From: Thermosinus carboxydivorans Nor1
GTDB taxonomy: Bacteria; Bacillota; Negativicutes; Sporomusales; Thermosinaceae
Assembly: GCF_000169155.1 (NCBI RefSeq)
Contig: NZ_AAWL01000007.1
Coordinates: forward strand, 1 to 64,000
Direction of reading: 5' to 3'
Length of the DNA stretch: 64,000 nt
Made by a program: the position numbers and the translations under genes. Position 1 is the stretch's first letter. Each line of letters begins with the position of its first letter. The notes beneath the pieces are model-generated. The model made no database searches and was not told the origin of the DNA. It worked only from the letters and a program-made list of their open reading frames with translations. Shown piece after piece: positions 33,943 through 42,281 of the stretch.

Positions 33943-34183
33943 ATTCGGCGAATTGTTCCAACGCCCGGGCCAATTGGTCGGCGCAAGACGTCTGGTTGTC
34001 TTCGCAAGGGATGCCGCGAAGCTTTTGGATAACTTCTTTAACCGGCATGCCTTGCACGAGTTTACTAATGGCGGTCAGGTTTCCCTGACAACCGCCGCTA
34101 AACCGGACTTCCTTAATGATGCCGCTTTCGATAGCGAATTGGATTTCCGTGGCGCATACGCCTGACGTTATGTACGTAATCAT
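33941..34183 (-). CDS. TSCPD domain protein
   Basis: 80 residues matching the short TSCPD family related to the C-terminal extension of class II ribonucleotide reductases: YITSGVCATEIQFAIESG, FSGGCQGNLTAISKLVQG, and CEDNQTSCADQLARAL, with three conserved cysteines likely to bind metal. GGGAG is well placed for ATG 34183; in-frame ATGs at 34189 and 34198 overlap it. Function unknown. It converges on the DUF134 gene. Confidence 0.85.
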   Translation of the reverse strand: MITYITSGVCATEIQFAIESGIIKEVRFSGGCQGNLTAISKLVQGMPVKEVIQKLRGIPCEDNQTSCADQLARALEQFAE

Positions 34184-34251
34184 GGACATCTCTCCCATAA
34201 CCAGTTCACGTTTACAGTATTACCTTATCACGCTTTTTGGCCGGCGTCAAT

Positions 34252-34342
34252 AAAATGCCTCCCCGCCGGATAGGGGGGCAGGGCGAATGAGATTAAGGAA
34301 GATAAAGACAAAAAAATGCCACCGCCGGATAGGGGGCGGGGC
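34252..34342. repeat. Two GC-rich direct repeats in an intergenic gap
   Basis: Two copies of an AAAATGCCxCCxCCGGATAG-type unit followed by GGGGG(C) occur at 34252-34283 and 34312-34342, about 60 bases apart. Each can fold into a small GCC...GGC hairpin with GGATA in the loop. No gene is visible from 34184 to 34437. Confidence 0.55.
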
Positions 34343-34437
34343 AGCGAGAAAATTGTATATCGCCTTTAAGCCGCTGATGACATATTTGATGATAGCATAA
34401 TATTTTAATTATGTAAACTTAACTCCAGAAAAAAGTA

Positions 34438-34468
34438 AATCCCCATAGCTTCTTCAGCAATGGGGATT
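34438..34468 (-). terminator. Terminator of the 76-residue unknown gene
   Basis: On the minus strand AATCCCCAT and ATGGGGATT pair around a 13-base loop and are followed by TACTTTTTT. Confidence 0.8.
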
Positions 34469-34473
34469 AAAGG

Positions 34474-34704
34474 TTAACAGGAGCGGTAGCCAAGTCGCGG
34501 GTGGCGGACTGGTTTAAGGCTCAGGCGCAGTACCAGTTCGACAGCTTCGTCCAGGCTGACGTCCCGGCGCCCCTGCGGTGTTTCAAGGATGCAAACCGGG
34601 CTGGCCATTCCTACTTCGCCGGCCGGCATATAGACATATTCTCCGGCGGCAATGTCGCCGAAAATATAACCTGCTTTTAACTGGGAAGCGGTAATCGCGC
34701 TCAT
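34474..34704 (-). CDS. Small protein of unknown function
   Basis: 76 residues, not assigned to a family. MSAITASQLKAGYIFGDIAA and VYMPAGEVGMASPVCILET suggest a small beta-rich fold, followed by a helix (SLDEAVELVLRLSL) and a basic tail. GGAAGGAG precedes ATG 34704 by four to five bases, and a terminator follows. Transcribed divergently from the IclR gene, so both may share a control region. Confidence 0.7.
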   Translation of the reverse strand: MSAITASQLKAGYIFGDIAAGEYVYMPAGEVGMASPVCILETPQGRRDVSLDEAVELVLRLSLKPVRHPRLGYRSC

Positions 34705-34839
34705 GTTCTCCTTCCTTTCCTGCGCTATGCAGACAATTATACCACAACCGGCCAAATATCGCGCCTATTTATGTTATAATGGGAAAGAATAGAAGAAAGT
34801 TATCGAAATAATGGCTGTGCTTTGACGGAGGGGTATAAA

Positions 34840-35613
34840 ATGGCGAAAGACAAAGAAATCATTCACGCTATCGACCGGGCGCTCGACATTTTGCTTTTAC
34901 TGCAGCAGGAAGGGAAGGAGATGGGGGTAACCCAAATCGGGGAAGCTTTGGGAATGTATAAGAGTACTGTTTACCGGACGCTGACTACCTTAGAAAACAA
35001 GGGCTTTGTTCAACAAAATCCCGAAACCGGGCGGTACTGGCTGGGGTTTAGATTGTACTCGCTCGGTATGCTCGTCCGCGAAAAAATGCCCCTGTCGAAA
35101 ATCGCTTATCCTCATGCCAAGGCTCTGTCCGAGCGGTTTAATGAAGTGGTTCACATTTCGGTCTTGGACAAAAGCGCTGACCTCTATCCCAAACATATCA
35201 TTGTCGAGAAAATTCAGAGCCAGCAGGTGCTTAGCTTAACACCGCCGGTAGGCTCCAGCTCGCCCAGCCACTGCTCGGCGGTCGGTAAATGCCTGCTGGC
35301 CTTTAGTCCGGGTGAATATACAAATCGGTTTATTGGCCGGGAGCTTCCCCGCTTTACGCCGAAAACCATTACCGATTGGGACAAGCTGCTCGCCGAACTG
35401 GCCGCCATTCGTGAGCGAGGCTATGCGCTCGACGACGAGGAGCTGGAATTGGGACTGACCTGTGTGGCGGCGCCCATTCTCGGCCGGGACGGGGAGATCA
35501 TTGCTGCCCTTAGCTTATCCGGTCCCACGTCGCGGATAAAGTCGGACCAGTTTGCCGAAATCGTGGAGCAGGTAAAGCAGACTACGGCAACCATATCTTC
35601 CTTACTGAAATAA
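34840..35613 (+). CDS. IclR family transcriptional regulator
   Basis: 257 residues. Winged-helix N-terminus (AIDRALDILLLLQQEGKEMG, QIGEALGMYKSTVYRTLTTL) and an IclR effector domain with PPVGSSSPSHCSAVGKCLLA and GYALDDEELELGLTCVAAPI. GGAGGGG precedes ATG 34840; TATAAT at 34775 marks its promoter. It lies just upstream of the 2-oxoacid oxidoreductase genes, whose promoter region holds GGAAC/GTTCC repeats, so it probably controls them in response to a keto acid or related metabolite. Confidence 0.93.
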   Translation: MAKDKEIIHAIDRALDILLLLQQEGKEMGVTQIGEALGMYKSTVYRTLTTLENKGFVQQNPETGRYWLGFRLYSLGMLVREKMPLSKIAYPHAKALSERFNEVVHISVLDKSADLYPKHIIVEKIQSQQVLSLTPPVGSSSPSHCSAVGKCLLAFSPGEYTNRFIGRELPRFTPKTITDWDKLLAELAAIRERGYALDDEELELGLTCVAAPILGRDGEIIAALSLSGPTSRIKSDQFAEIVEQVKQTTATISSLLK

Positions 35614-35706
35614 CTAGCGCGGCATGTTAAAAATTTTTGCAAATCGCCAGGGGAAAAGAAGCTCTTGACGAATATAATTGAATATAAATTAGTGCGTAGC
35701 ATTTGT

Positions 35707-35731
35707 GGAACGATGTTCCTGTAAACGGAAC
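35707..35731 (+). promoter_or_regulatory. Candidate IclR-type operator before the oxidoreductase genes
   Basis: GGAAC (35707-35711), GTTCC (35715-35719) and GGAAC (35727-35731) make two overlapping inverted repeats with spacers of 3 and 7 bases, just upstream of the ribosome binding site of the first subunit gene. Confidence 0.45.
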
Positions 35732-35751
35732 AAAATAAGGGGGTGAATCCC

Positions 35752-35955
35752 GTGGCAAAAGTGGTTGTTTTGCCCGAATACTGCAAAAGCTGCGGTCTCT
35801 GTGTGAATATTTGTCCCAAGAAAATTCTGGCCATTGGCGACAAAGCCAATCAGAAAGGGTACTATACCGTAGTTGTCACCGATCCGGAAAAGTGCATCGG
35901 TTGCGCGCTCTGCGGCGCCATCTGTCCGGATATGGCCCTGGAAGTATATCGCTAG
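35752..35955 (+). CDS. 2-oxoacid:ferredoxin oxidoreductase, delta (ferredoxin-like) subunit
   Basis: 67 residues with two 4Fe-4S motifs, CKSCGLCVNICP and CIGCALCGAICP. It passes electrons from the TPP subunit to ferredoxin. AAGGGGGTGA is placed for GTG 35752; the in-frame GTG at 35743 overlaps it. First gene of a delta-alpha-beta-gamma set in the order typical of VOR/KOR enzymes of anaerobic Firmicutes. Confidence 0.93.
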   Translation: MAKVVVLPEYCKSCGLCVNICPKKILAIGDKANQKGYYTVVVTDPEKCIGCALCGAICPDMALEVYR

Positions 35956-35979
35956 TCTGCGGGAAAGGGGAAAAAAGCC

Positions 35980-37050
35980 ATGAGCAAACAGTTGATGAAA
36001 GGCAATGAAGCAATTGCCGAGGCTGCCATTCGTGCCGGGTGCAAATTGTTTTTCGGCTATCCCATCACGCCCTCGACCGAGATTGTCGAATATCTGGCCA
36101 AACATTTGCCTAAGGCAGGCGGCACGGTACTGCAGGGTGAGGATGAAATTGCCTCGATTAATATGTGCTACGGCGCGGCTGCAACGGGGACGCGGGTAAT
36201 GACGGCCTCGTCCAGCCCTGGTTTTAGTCTCAAACAGGAGGGGCTGTCCTATCTGGCAGCCGTTGAACTGCCAGTGGTGGTCGTCAACGTTAACCGCGCC
36301 GGCCCTGGCCTTGGCGGTCTGGGCCCGTCGCAGGCCGACTATTTTCAATGCACCAAGGGCGGCGGACATGGCGACTACCGCCTGATTGTGCTAGCGCCTT
36401 CCAAGGGCCAGGAACTCTACGACTTTACCATGGAAGCCTTTGATTTGGCAGACAAATACCGTAATCCGGTTCTGATCATGGCCGATGGTTTCCTGGGCCA
36501 GATGATGGAGCCGGTAGAACTGAAAGAGCGGCCGCGGCAACCGTTGCCGCCGAAAGACTGGGCGGTAGGGGGGTGCCGTGGCCGGGCGAAACGCAAAATC
36601 GCCAGTTATAGTCTGACCAACGAAATTGGCGAAGCCAACTGTCTGCATTGGCAGGCCAAGTACGAACAAATCCGCGCGCTAGAGCAGCGGTGGGAAGCTT
36701 TTTACGCCGATGATGCCGAGTATCTGTTGGTAGGCTATGGCACTTGCGGCCGCATTGCCAAGAGCGTGGTGCAAAGCGCCCGCCGGCAGGGACTAAAAGT
36801 GGGCCTTATCCGGCCCATTACTTTGTGGCCTTTCCCGGAAAAAGCCTTTATTCGCGTCAAAGACCGGGTCAAAGGCATTCTGACGGTTGAGCTCAATGCC
36901 GGCCAGATGATCGAGGACATCAAACTCGCCGTAGAATGCCGCGTACCTGTCCATCTTTACAACCGTCAGGGCGGCATGTTGCCTACGGAGCACGAAATTC
37001 TTACCCACCTGGCGAAGGTATTTCAATTGTCGCTGGCGGAGGAGGGGTAA
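35980..37050 (+). CDS. 2-oxoacid:ferredoxin oxidoreductase, alpha subunit (VorB/KorA-like)
   Basis: 356 residues. KGNEAIAEAAIRAGCKLFFG and YPITPSTEIVEYLAKHLPK open the pyrimidine-binding domain; VMTASSSPGFSLKQEGLSYL and NVNRAGPGLGGLGPSQADYF are conserved family segments. Oxidatively decarboxylates branched-chain or 2-oxoglutarate-type keto acids to acyl-CoA; the exact substrate cannot be fixed. Cofactor-binding TPP is in the beta subunit. Confidence 0.93.
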   Translation: MSKQLMKGNEAIAEAAIRAGCKLFFGYPITPSTEIVEYLAKHLPKAGGTVLQGEDEIASINMCYGAAATGTRVMTASSSPGFSLKQEGLSYLAAVELPVVVVNVNRAGPGLGGLGPSQADYFQCTKGGGHGDYRLIVLAPSKGQELYDFTMEAFDLADKYRNPVLIMADGFLGQMMEPVELKERPRQPLPPKDWAVGGCRGRAKRKIASYSLTNEIGEANCLHWQAKYEQIRALEQRWEAFYADDAEYLLVGYGTCGRIAKSVVQSARRQGLKVGLIRPITLWPFPEKAFIRVKDRVKGILTVELNAGQMIEDIKLAVECRVPVHLYNRQGGMLPTEHEILTHLAKVFQLSLAEEG

Positions 37051-37052
37051 TC

Positions 37053-37805
37053 ATGCAAAAAGTTTTTGGCCGACCGCAAGGCCTGACTGATTTACCGTTT
37101 CATTACTGCCCAGGGTGCACGCACGGCATTATTCACCGTTTGATCGGCGAGGTGCTTGAGGAACTTGACATTATCGGCGATACGATTGGCGTGGCACCGG
37201 TTGGCTGCGCGGGCTTTTCGCTCGACTTTTTCGCCTGTGACTTTGTCGGCGCCGCTCACGGCCGGGCCCAGGCGGTAGCTACCGGCATCAAGCGCGCTTT
37301 GCCGGATAAAATTGTTTTTACCTACCAGGGTGATGGTGATATTGTCGCCATTGGCACGTCCCATGCTATTCATGTTGCCGCCCGGGGCGAAAAAATTACC
37401 TCCATCATGGTTAACAACGCTGTATTTGGGATGACCGGCGGACAGATGGCGCCCACGACGCTGGCCGGCCAAGTAACGACTACCAGTCCCTACGGCCGTG
37501 ATAAGAGTCTGTTTGGCGCACCGATCGATCTTCCCAAAATTATCGCCACCATGGACGGCGCCGCTTATGTGGCCGCCGTGTCGGTAGATTCGCCCAAGAA
37601 CATTCACTTGGCCAAACAGGCGCTGAAAAAAGCATTCAAGGTACAGCAGGCCGGATTAGGTTTCGCTTTTGTCAGTATTTTATCCACCTGCCCGACCAAC
37701 TGGGGGATGAGTCCGGTGGACAGCTTAAAATGGCTGCAGGAGAACATGATGCCCATTTACCAGATGGGCGAGCTGAAAGTGGCGGAGGGGGTCAAAGCCC
37801 TATGA
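37053..37805 (+). CDS. 2-oxoacid:ferredoxin oxidoreductase, beta (TPP-binding) subunit
   Basis: 250 residues. FHYCPGCTHGIIHRLIGEVL carries the first cluster- or TPP-related Cys pair; TYQGDGDIVAIGTSHAIHVA is the TPP-Mg motif (GDGD ... N), with VNNAVFGMTGGQMAPTT completing it. GGAGGAGGGG precedes ATG 37053, two bases after the alpha stop, and its own stop overlaps the gamma start. Confidence 0.94.
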   Translation: MQKVFGRPQGLTDLPFHYCPGCTHGIIHRLIGEVLEELDIIGDTIGVAPVGCAGFSLDFFACDFVGAAHGRAQAVATGIKRALPDKIVFTYQGDGDIVAIGTSHAIHVAARGEKITSIMVNNAVFGMTGGQMAPTTLAGQVTTTSPYGRDKSLFGAPIDLPKIIATMDGAAYVAAVSVDSPKNIHLAKQALKKAFKVQQAGLGFAFVSILSTCPTNWGMSPVDSLKWLQENMMPIYQMGELKVAEGVKAL

Positions 37806-38341
37806 TGGATAAGGTGTTGTTAGCCGGCTTCGGCGGCCAGGGCGTCATGTTCATTGGCAAGGTGCTGGCCTATGCCGGCATGCTCAGTGACCTGGAGGTG
37901 TGCTGGATTCCTTCTTACGGTCCGGAAATGCGCGGCGGTACTGCCAACTGCTCGGTTATTACCGCCGATACGGAGATAAATTCGCCAGTTATTGATTTGG
38001 CCGACGGTGGCATTGTTTTAAATCAGCCATCCTATGGTAAATTTTTGCCCCGCATCAAACCGGGCGGCACGCTAGTGGTCAACAGCTCCATCGTCCAATT
38101 GGCCAACAAGCGGGACGATATCGACATCATTGCTCTGCCGGCTACCGATATGGCCAATGAACTCGGCAATCCCGGCCTGGCCAACATGGTGTGTTTAGGC
38201 GCGCTTTTGCCTAAGCTTAAGTTAACGAGTCTTGCGAGTGTGGAAAAAGCCATCGATGCCGTGGTTGGCAAGAACAAGCCCGCGATGTATGAATTAAATC
38301 TGGCGGCTATCCGGAAAGGCTTAGAATTTGTCAGAGCATAA
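37802..38341 (+). CDS. 2-oxoacid:ferredoxin oxidoreductase, gamma subunit
   Basis: 179 residues. LLAGFGGQGVMFIGKVLAYA, WIPSYGPEMRGGTANCSVI and NPGLANMVCLGALL are the gamma-domain landmarks that bind the CoA substrate region. Start overlaps the beta stop (ATGATGG); ATG 37805 is an alternative. It closes the four-gene operon and is followed by a strong terminator. Confidence 0.94.
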   Translation: MMDKVLLAGFGGQGVMFIGKVLAYAGMLSDLEVCWIPSYGPEMRGGTANCSVITADTEINSPVIDLADGGIVLNQPSYGKFLPRIKPGGTLVVNSSIVQLANKRDDIDIIALPATDMANELGNPGLANMVCLGALLPKLKLTSLASVEKAIDAVVGKNKPAMYELNLAAIRKGLEFVRA

Positions 38342-38345
38342 ATAT

Positions 38346-38386
38346 GAAGCCAAAAGCTGCCGTGCAATGCGGCAGCTTTTGGCTTC
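38346..38386. terminator. Strong hairpin terminator
   Basis: A 17-bp perfect stem (GAAGCCAAAAGCTGCCG and its complement) with a 7-base loop, followed by ACTTTTTTTC on the plus strand. It ends the oxidoreductase operon and overlaps the end of a small minus-strand frame. Confidence 0.88.
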
Positions 38387-38510
38387 ACTTTTTTTCACTA
38401 ATTTTTCGGGGGGCAAGGGCTAATTTTTCGTAAGGGATGACATCGGTCATAGCATCTTGAACTGGGTAGACGCGGGGGTGAGCGGTTTCTTCATATTCTT
38501 CAGGCAGCAT
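38385..38510 (-). CDS. Candidate 41-residue protein
   Basis: MLPEEYEETAHPRVYPVQDA then MTDVIPYEKLALAPRKISEKK. GAGGTGA lies five bases before the ATG and the hairpin at 38346 would serve as terminator. Too short for ordinary gene callers. Acidic N-terminus, basic C-terminus, no membrane segment. No family recognised. Confidence 0.45.
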   Translation of the reverse strand: MLPEEYEETAHPRVYPVQDAMTDVIPYEKLALAPRKISEKK

Positions 38511-38711
38511 GGTATCACCTCAGTTTTTAGAATTTCCCGTTTGGGGTACTAGCATGCACCAACCGGTTATCGGGCTATAAATTTGTTCTATGAGTTTGTG
38601 ATGATTTACACATAGGAAGCCGGTCAACAGTCTGCTAAAATGAAGGTGTGAAAATTATGGCGAAAGGCGGGAGAAGTTTGCTGCGTCGATATTCGTGGAG
38701 GAGGGATTGCC

Positions 38712-39707
38712 GTGCTTAGTTGGCTGATTTCCGGTCCGTTTATGTATTTGGCAATATTAGTATTTATTCTTGTTACCGCCCGAAAAGTCTGGTCTATTGC
38801 TCAAATGCCCCGCCATCTGCGGTGGGACCTGTATCCGATTGCCCATGATGGCCCGCAGGGGTCGCCGTACCAGGAAGTGGATTTTTGGCAAAAGCCGCGG
38901 CGGGTGTCGCTCGCGCACGAGCTGGCCGAAATGGCCGAAGAAATTCTGCTCCTGAAACGAACTTTTCTGTACAACCGCAAAATGTGGTTCTTTTCCTTCC
39001 CGATGCACTTTGCCTTCTACCTGATTATTGCCTGGCTGGTTTTGCTTGTCGCCGGGGCGGCCCTGGAACTGGCCACTGGTCTTAGAATTTCCGGGAACTC
39101 GACGGTCGGGTGGGCTATGCTCTTTAACCTTGCCACGGTGGCAGCTGGAGTAGCCGGGTTGGTTCTCGGCGTATTCGGTACGGCCGGTCTCTTATGGCTG
39201 CGGCATACCGATGACAATCTGAAAGATTTTTCTGCGCCCATTACTTACTTTAATTTGTATTTGTTGCTGGCCTTGTTCGGAGTCGGTCTGGCCGCCTGGT
39301 GGACTAACGATTCGTCGTTTGAACTGGCCCGCGCCTATGTGCGGTCTTTGCTTAGCTTTAGCCCCATGGCTTTGCCGCATCCGCTGATGGTGCTGGAGGC
39401 GCTGCTTTTCGGACTCTTCCTTATTTATCTGCCCTTTAGCCGCATGCTTCATTTTGCCGCCAAGTACTTCTTTTACCATAACATCATGTGGGACGACGAA
39501 CCGGTTAGCCGTGGCAGCACCCTGGAAAAAAGCATTGCCGGTTATCTCCATTACCAGATAGAATGGTCGGCTCAGCATATCATGCCTAACGGCTCCTGGC
39601 TTCAGCAAGCCACGGCCAATCCGACTGCGGAGGTGAAGAAAGCCAATGAAACAAAGAGTCAGGATAAAGGATTTGGCCAAACCGGCGGACATACTTTCTC
39701 CGCTTGA
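38712..39707 (+). CDS. DsrM/NarI-like membrane cytochrome subunit
   Basis: 331 residues. An N-terminal helix, a cytoplasmic loop, then four hydrophobic helices between about 95 and 250 with histidines (FPMHFAFYLIIAW, PHPLMVLEALLFGLF) suited to haem b binding, as in NarI, DsrM and HmeC. The C-terminal tail is hydrophilic. GTG or ATG start near 38712 behind GGAGGAGGG-type sequence. It overlaps the iron-sulfur partner by 62 bases. Likely exchanges electrons with menaquinone. Confidence 0.85.
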   Translation: MLSWLISGPFMYLAILVFILVTARKVWSIAQMPRHLRWDLYPIAHDGPQGSPYQEVDFWQKPRRVSLAHELAEMAEEILLLKRTFLYNRKMWFFSFPMHFAFYLIIAWLVLLVAGAALELATGLRISGNSTVGWAMLFNLATVAAGVAGLVLGVFGTAGLLWLRHTDDNLKDFSAPITYFNLYLLLALFGVGLAAWWTNDSSFELARAYVRSLLSFSPMALPHPLMVLEALLFGLFLIYLPFSRMLHFAAKYFFYHNIMWDDEPVSRGSTLEKSIAGYLHYQIEWSAQHIMPNGSWLQQATANPTAEVKKANETKSQDKGFGQTGGHTFSA

Positions 39708-41250
39708 TGTTAATGAACTGCAACCGGTGCCTGGACATGAAGAAAAACCGTTCAAGCCGGTTAAACAGGAGTGGAAGGAAAAATACGACTTCTCTCTGGA
39801 CGGCTTTTCGGCCCTCGGCCTGCCCAAGCCGCAGAGCAAAGAGGAAGAAGACGCCCTGGTCAACAAGTTCCTGCGGGGCCTGGAAAAGCTGTTTAAGAAG
39901 GAAAATAACTGGACATTCCTCATGCCGGCGTTGCTCAGCACCGAATACTGCGTCCGCTGCAACACCTGTAACGAAGCCTGTCCGGTGTATACCTGCAGTG
40001 GCCGGCAGGACATCTACCGTCCCAACTACCGTTCGGAAGTGCTGCGAAAAATTTACCGCAAATACTTTACGACCAGTGGCCGGTTGCTCAGCAGTTTCGT
40101 TGGCGCCGACATCGACCTTAACTGGCAGGTAATCTACCGCCTGGCCGAGCTGTCCTACCGCTGTTCAATTTGTCGCCGCTGCGCATCCACCTGTCCTATC
40201 GGCGTCGACAATGGCCTGCTCACCCGCGAACTGCGCAAGATTTTCAGCCAAGAACTCGGCATCGCCCCGGAAGCAGTCCATAAAAACGGAACCATGCGCC
40301 ATCTGCAGACTGGCTCGTCCACCGGCATGACACCGGCGGCCTTCCTTGACACCATTGAATTTATCGAAGACGACATCGAGGAAAAAATCGGCCGTCGCAT
40401 CAAAATTCCCGTTGATAAAAAAGGCGCCGACATCCTGCTGATTCATAACGCCGGTGAATATGTCGCCTGGCCGGAAAACCCGGCGGCGTTCGCCATCCTA
40501 TTTGAAGCGGCCGGCCTTAACTGGACGTTGTCCAGTGAAGTGATGGGCTACGAAGGTGTTAACTACGGCGTCTGGTATGACGATGTCCAGTATTCCCGCA
40601 TCGCCGTGGCCCAGGTGCAGGCCGCCAAGAAATTAGGGGTGAAGAAGATTGTCGTCGGCGAATGCGGCCACGCCACTAAAGCGCTCGTGGAAATTGCTGA
40701 CCGCGTTTGCATAGGCGATTTGGCCATTCCCCGCGAGAGCTGCCTGCCCTTATTAGAGCAGATTGTAACCAGCGGCGCCATCAAGTTCGACCCGGCGCGC
40801 AACAACTTCCCGGTTACCCTCCATGACCCCTGCAATATGGTACGCCTGATGGGCATTGTTAACCCGCAACGCAACATCATTAAACGCATCGTTGCTCCCG
40901 GCCAGTTTCGCGAAATGCCGCACGCCGGCACGCAAAATTACTGCTGCGGCGGCGGCAGCGGCTTTGCCATCATGAACTCCTACAATTTCCCTGAGTGGCG
41001 CAACAACGTTATTGGCCGGGCGAAAGCGCTGCAGGTACTGGAAGCGTTCAAAGACTGCCTTGATCCATCCATTCCCAAATACTACTGCGCTCCCTGCTCG
41101 AACTGCAAGGGAGCGGCCCGCGACATACTCCAAGAACATTACGAGTTTAAAGAGAAATACAACATTATCTACGGCGGTCTGGTAGAACTCATGGTCAACG
41201 CCATGGTTGATCTCCCCGAGCCCTTTATCAAGTGGGAAGATGAATTTTAA
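39646..41250 (+). CDS. DsrK/HdrD-like iron-sulfur protein
   Basis: 534 residues. Two 4Fe-4S motifs, YCVRCNTCNEACPVYTC and CSICRRCASTCPIG, are followed by two CCG-type domains typical of heterodisulfide reductase (HDPCNMVRLMG, YCCGGGSGFAI, and a final CAPCSNCKG). These hold the special cluster that reduces disulfides. With the preceding DsrM-like cytochrome it forms a membrane complex linking quinone to a cytoplasmic thiol/disulfide carrier. No dsrC, dsrAB or hmc genes are in view, so its partner is unknown. Confidence 0.88.
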   Translation: MKQRVRIKDLAKPADILSPLDVNELQPVPGHEEKPFKPVKQEWKEKYDFSLDGFSALGLPKPQSKEEEDALVNKFLRGLEKLFKKENNWTFLMPALLSTEYCVRCNTCNEACPVYTCSGRQDIYRPNYRSEVLRKIYRKYFTTSGRLLSSFVGADIDLNWQVIYRLAELSYRCSICRRCASTCPIGVDNGLLTRELRKIFSQELGIAPEAVHKNGTMRHLQTGSSTGMTPAAFLDTIEFIEDDIEEKIGRRIKIPVDKKGADILLIHNAGEYVAWPENPAAFAILFEAAGLNWTLSSEVMGYEGVNYGVWYDDVQYSRIAVAQVQAAKKLGVKKIVVGECGHATKALVEIADRVCIGDLAIPRESCLPLLEQIVTSGAIKFDPARNNFPVTLHDPCNMVRLMGIVNPQRNIIKRIVAPGQFREMPHAGTQNYCCGGGSGFAIMNSYNFPEWRNNVIGRAKALQVLEAFKDCLDPSIPKYYCAPCSNCKGAARDILQEHYEFKEKYNIIYGGLVELMVNAMVDLPEPFIKWEDEF

Positions 41251-41256
41251 GTCTCG

Positions 41257-41290
41257 CGGCCTCGCCCGGTTGGTGCGAGGCCGTAATTTT
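41257..41290 (+). terminator. Terminator after the DsrMK-like pair
   Basis: CGGCCTCGC and GCGAGGCCG pair around a 9-base loop, then TAATTTT. Confidence 0.8.
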
Positions 41291-41403
41291 CCGCTGCCAT
41301 CTTTTCACATGGTAATATTTATGATAAAATTCGATACTGTGAGATTGTGCATAGGCAGGTAAACTTGTGGTTTATAATAACACCGATTAGGAGGAGATGA
41401 CAG

Positions 41404-42237
41404 ATGGAGTTGTGGATTACCGAATGGCAGACCAAGAACCTGGGACTGACCTGCCGGGTGAAAGAAGCGCTGTTTACCGGTCGGTCGGAATTTCAGGAAG
41501 TTGTCGTTGTTGATACCGATGAGTTTGGCCGGATGCTGGTTTTGGACGGAGTATTTCAGACCTCCATCTTTGACGAGTTTGTTTATCACGAAATGATTGC
41601 CCATGTGCCCCTCTTTACCCATCCCAATCCGAAAAACGTTCTAGTCATTGGCGGCGGCGACGGCGGCACCATCCGTGAAGTGGTTAAGCATCCTTCGGTC
41701 GAGCGGGCCGAAATGGTGGAAATCGACGGGCTGGTCGTTGAGGTCTGCAAAAAGTATCTGCCAGAAATCAGCGAGGCGTTAATCAATAACCATCCGAAAG
41801 TGCATCTGAAGATTGATGATGGCATCAAACACATGAAAGAAGCGGAAAACTTCTATGATGTCATTATTGTCGACTGTTCCGACCCTATTGGTCCTGGCGA
41901 AGGCTTGTTCACTTACGAATTCTACAAAGATGTCTACAAGGCGCTCAAGGCCGACGGCCTGTTTGTGCAGCAGACTGAATCGCCTTTCTTCCATCAACCC
42001 CTGGTCAAGCGCTTGTGGAAGGATATTTCCTCGCTGTTCCCCATTACCCGCATGTACCTGGCGCAGATCCCCCTCTATCCCGGCGGTACGCATTGCTTCA
42101 CCATCGGCTCCAAGCAGTATGATCCGCTCAATGTTGATACCGCCAAACTGCCAAAACTGAATACCCGGTATTACAACCGCGATATTCAGAAAAGCTGTTT
42201 TGTGCTGCCCAACTTCATCCAAGAACTGCTTAAGTAA
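41404..42237 (+). CDS. speE: Spermidine synthase (polyamine aminopropyltransferase)
   Basis: Transfers an aminopropyl group from decarboxylated SAM to putrescine. 277 residues: GGGDGG at 83-88 binds decarboxylated SAM and D157 in VIIVDCSDPIGPGEGLFT is the catalytic aspartate; YHEMIAHVPLFTHPNPK precedes. AGGAGGAG lies before ATG. No speA/speD follows in this window; a terminator closes the unit. Confidence 0.97.
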   Translation: MELWITEWQTKNLGLTCRVKEALFTGRSEFQEVVVVDTDEFGRMLVLDGVFQTSIFDEFVYHEMIAHVPLFTHPNPKNVLVIGGGDGGTIREVVKHPSVERAEMVEIDGLVVEVCKKYLPEISEALINNHPKVHLKIDDGIKHMKEAENFYDVIIVDCSDPIGPGEGLFTYEFYKDVYKALKADGLFVQQTESPFFHQPLVKRLWKDISSLFPITRMYLAQIPLYPGGTHCFTIGSKQYDPLNVDTAKLPKLNTRYYNRDIQKSCFVLPNFIQELLK

Positions 42238-42275
42238 AAAAAGCGCCTTCGCGCATTAAGCGCGCAGGCGCTTTT
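42236..42275. terminator. Bidirectional terminator between speE and the aminopeptidase gene
   Basis: AAAAAGCGCC and GGCGCTTTTT with an inner GCGC pairing; T tracts on both strands between converging genes. Confidence 0.88.
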
Positions 42276-42281
42276 TACACG

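Noticed and set aside
38596-38613. CRP/FNR site as a firm regulatory annotation
   Set aside because: It has two mismatches in the right half and no visible promoter alignment; kept only as a remark in the DsrMK finding.
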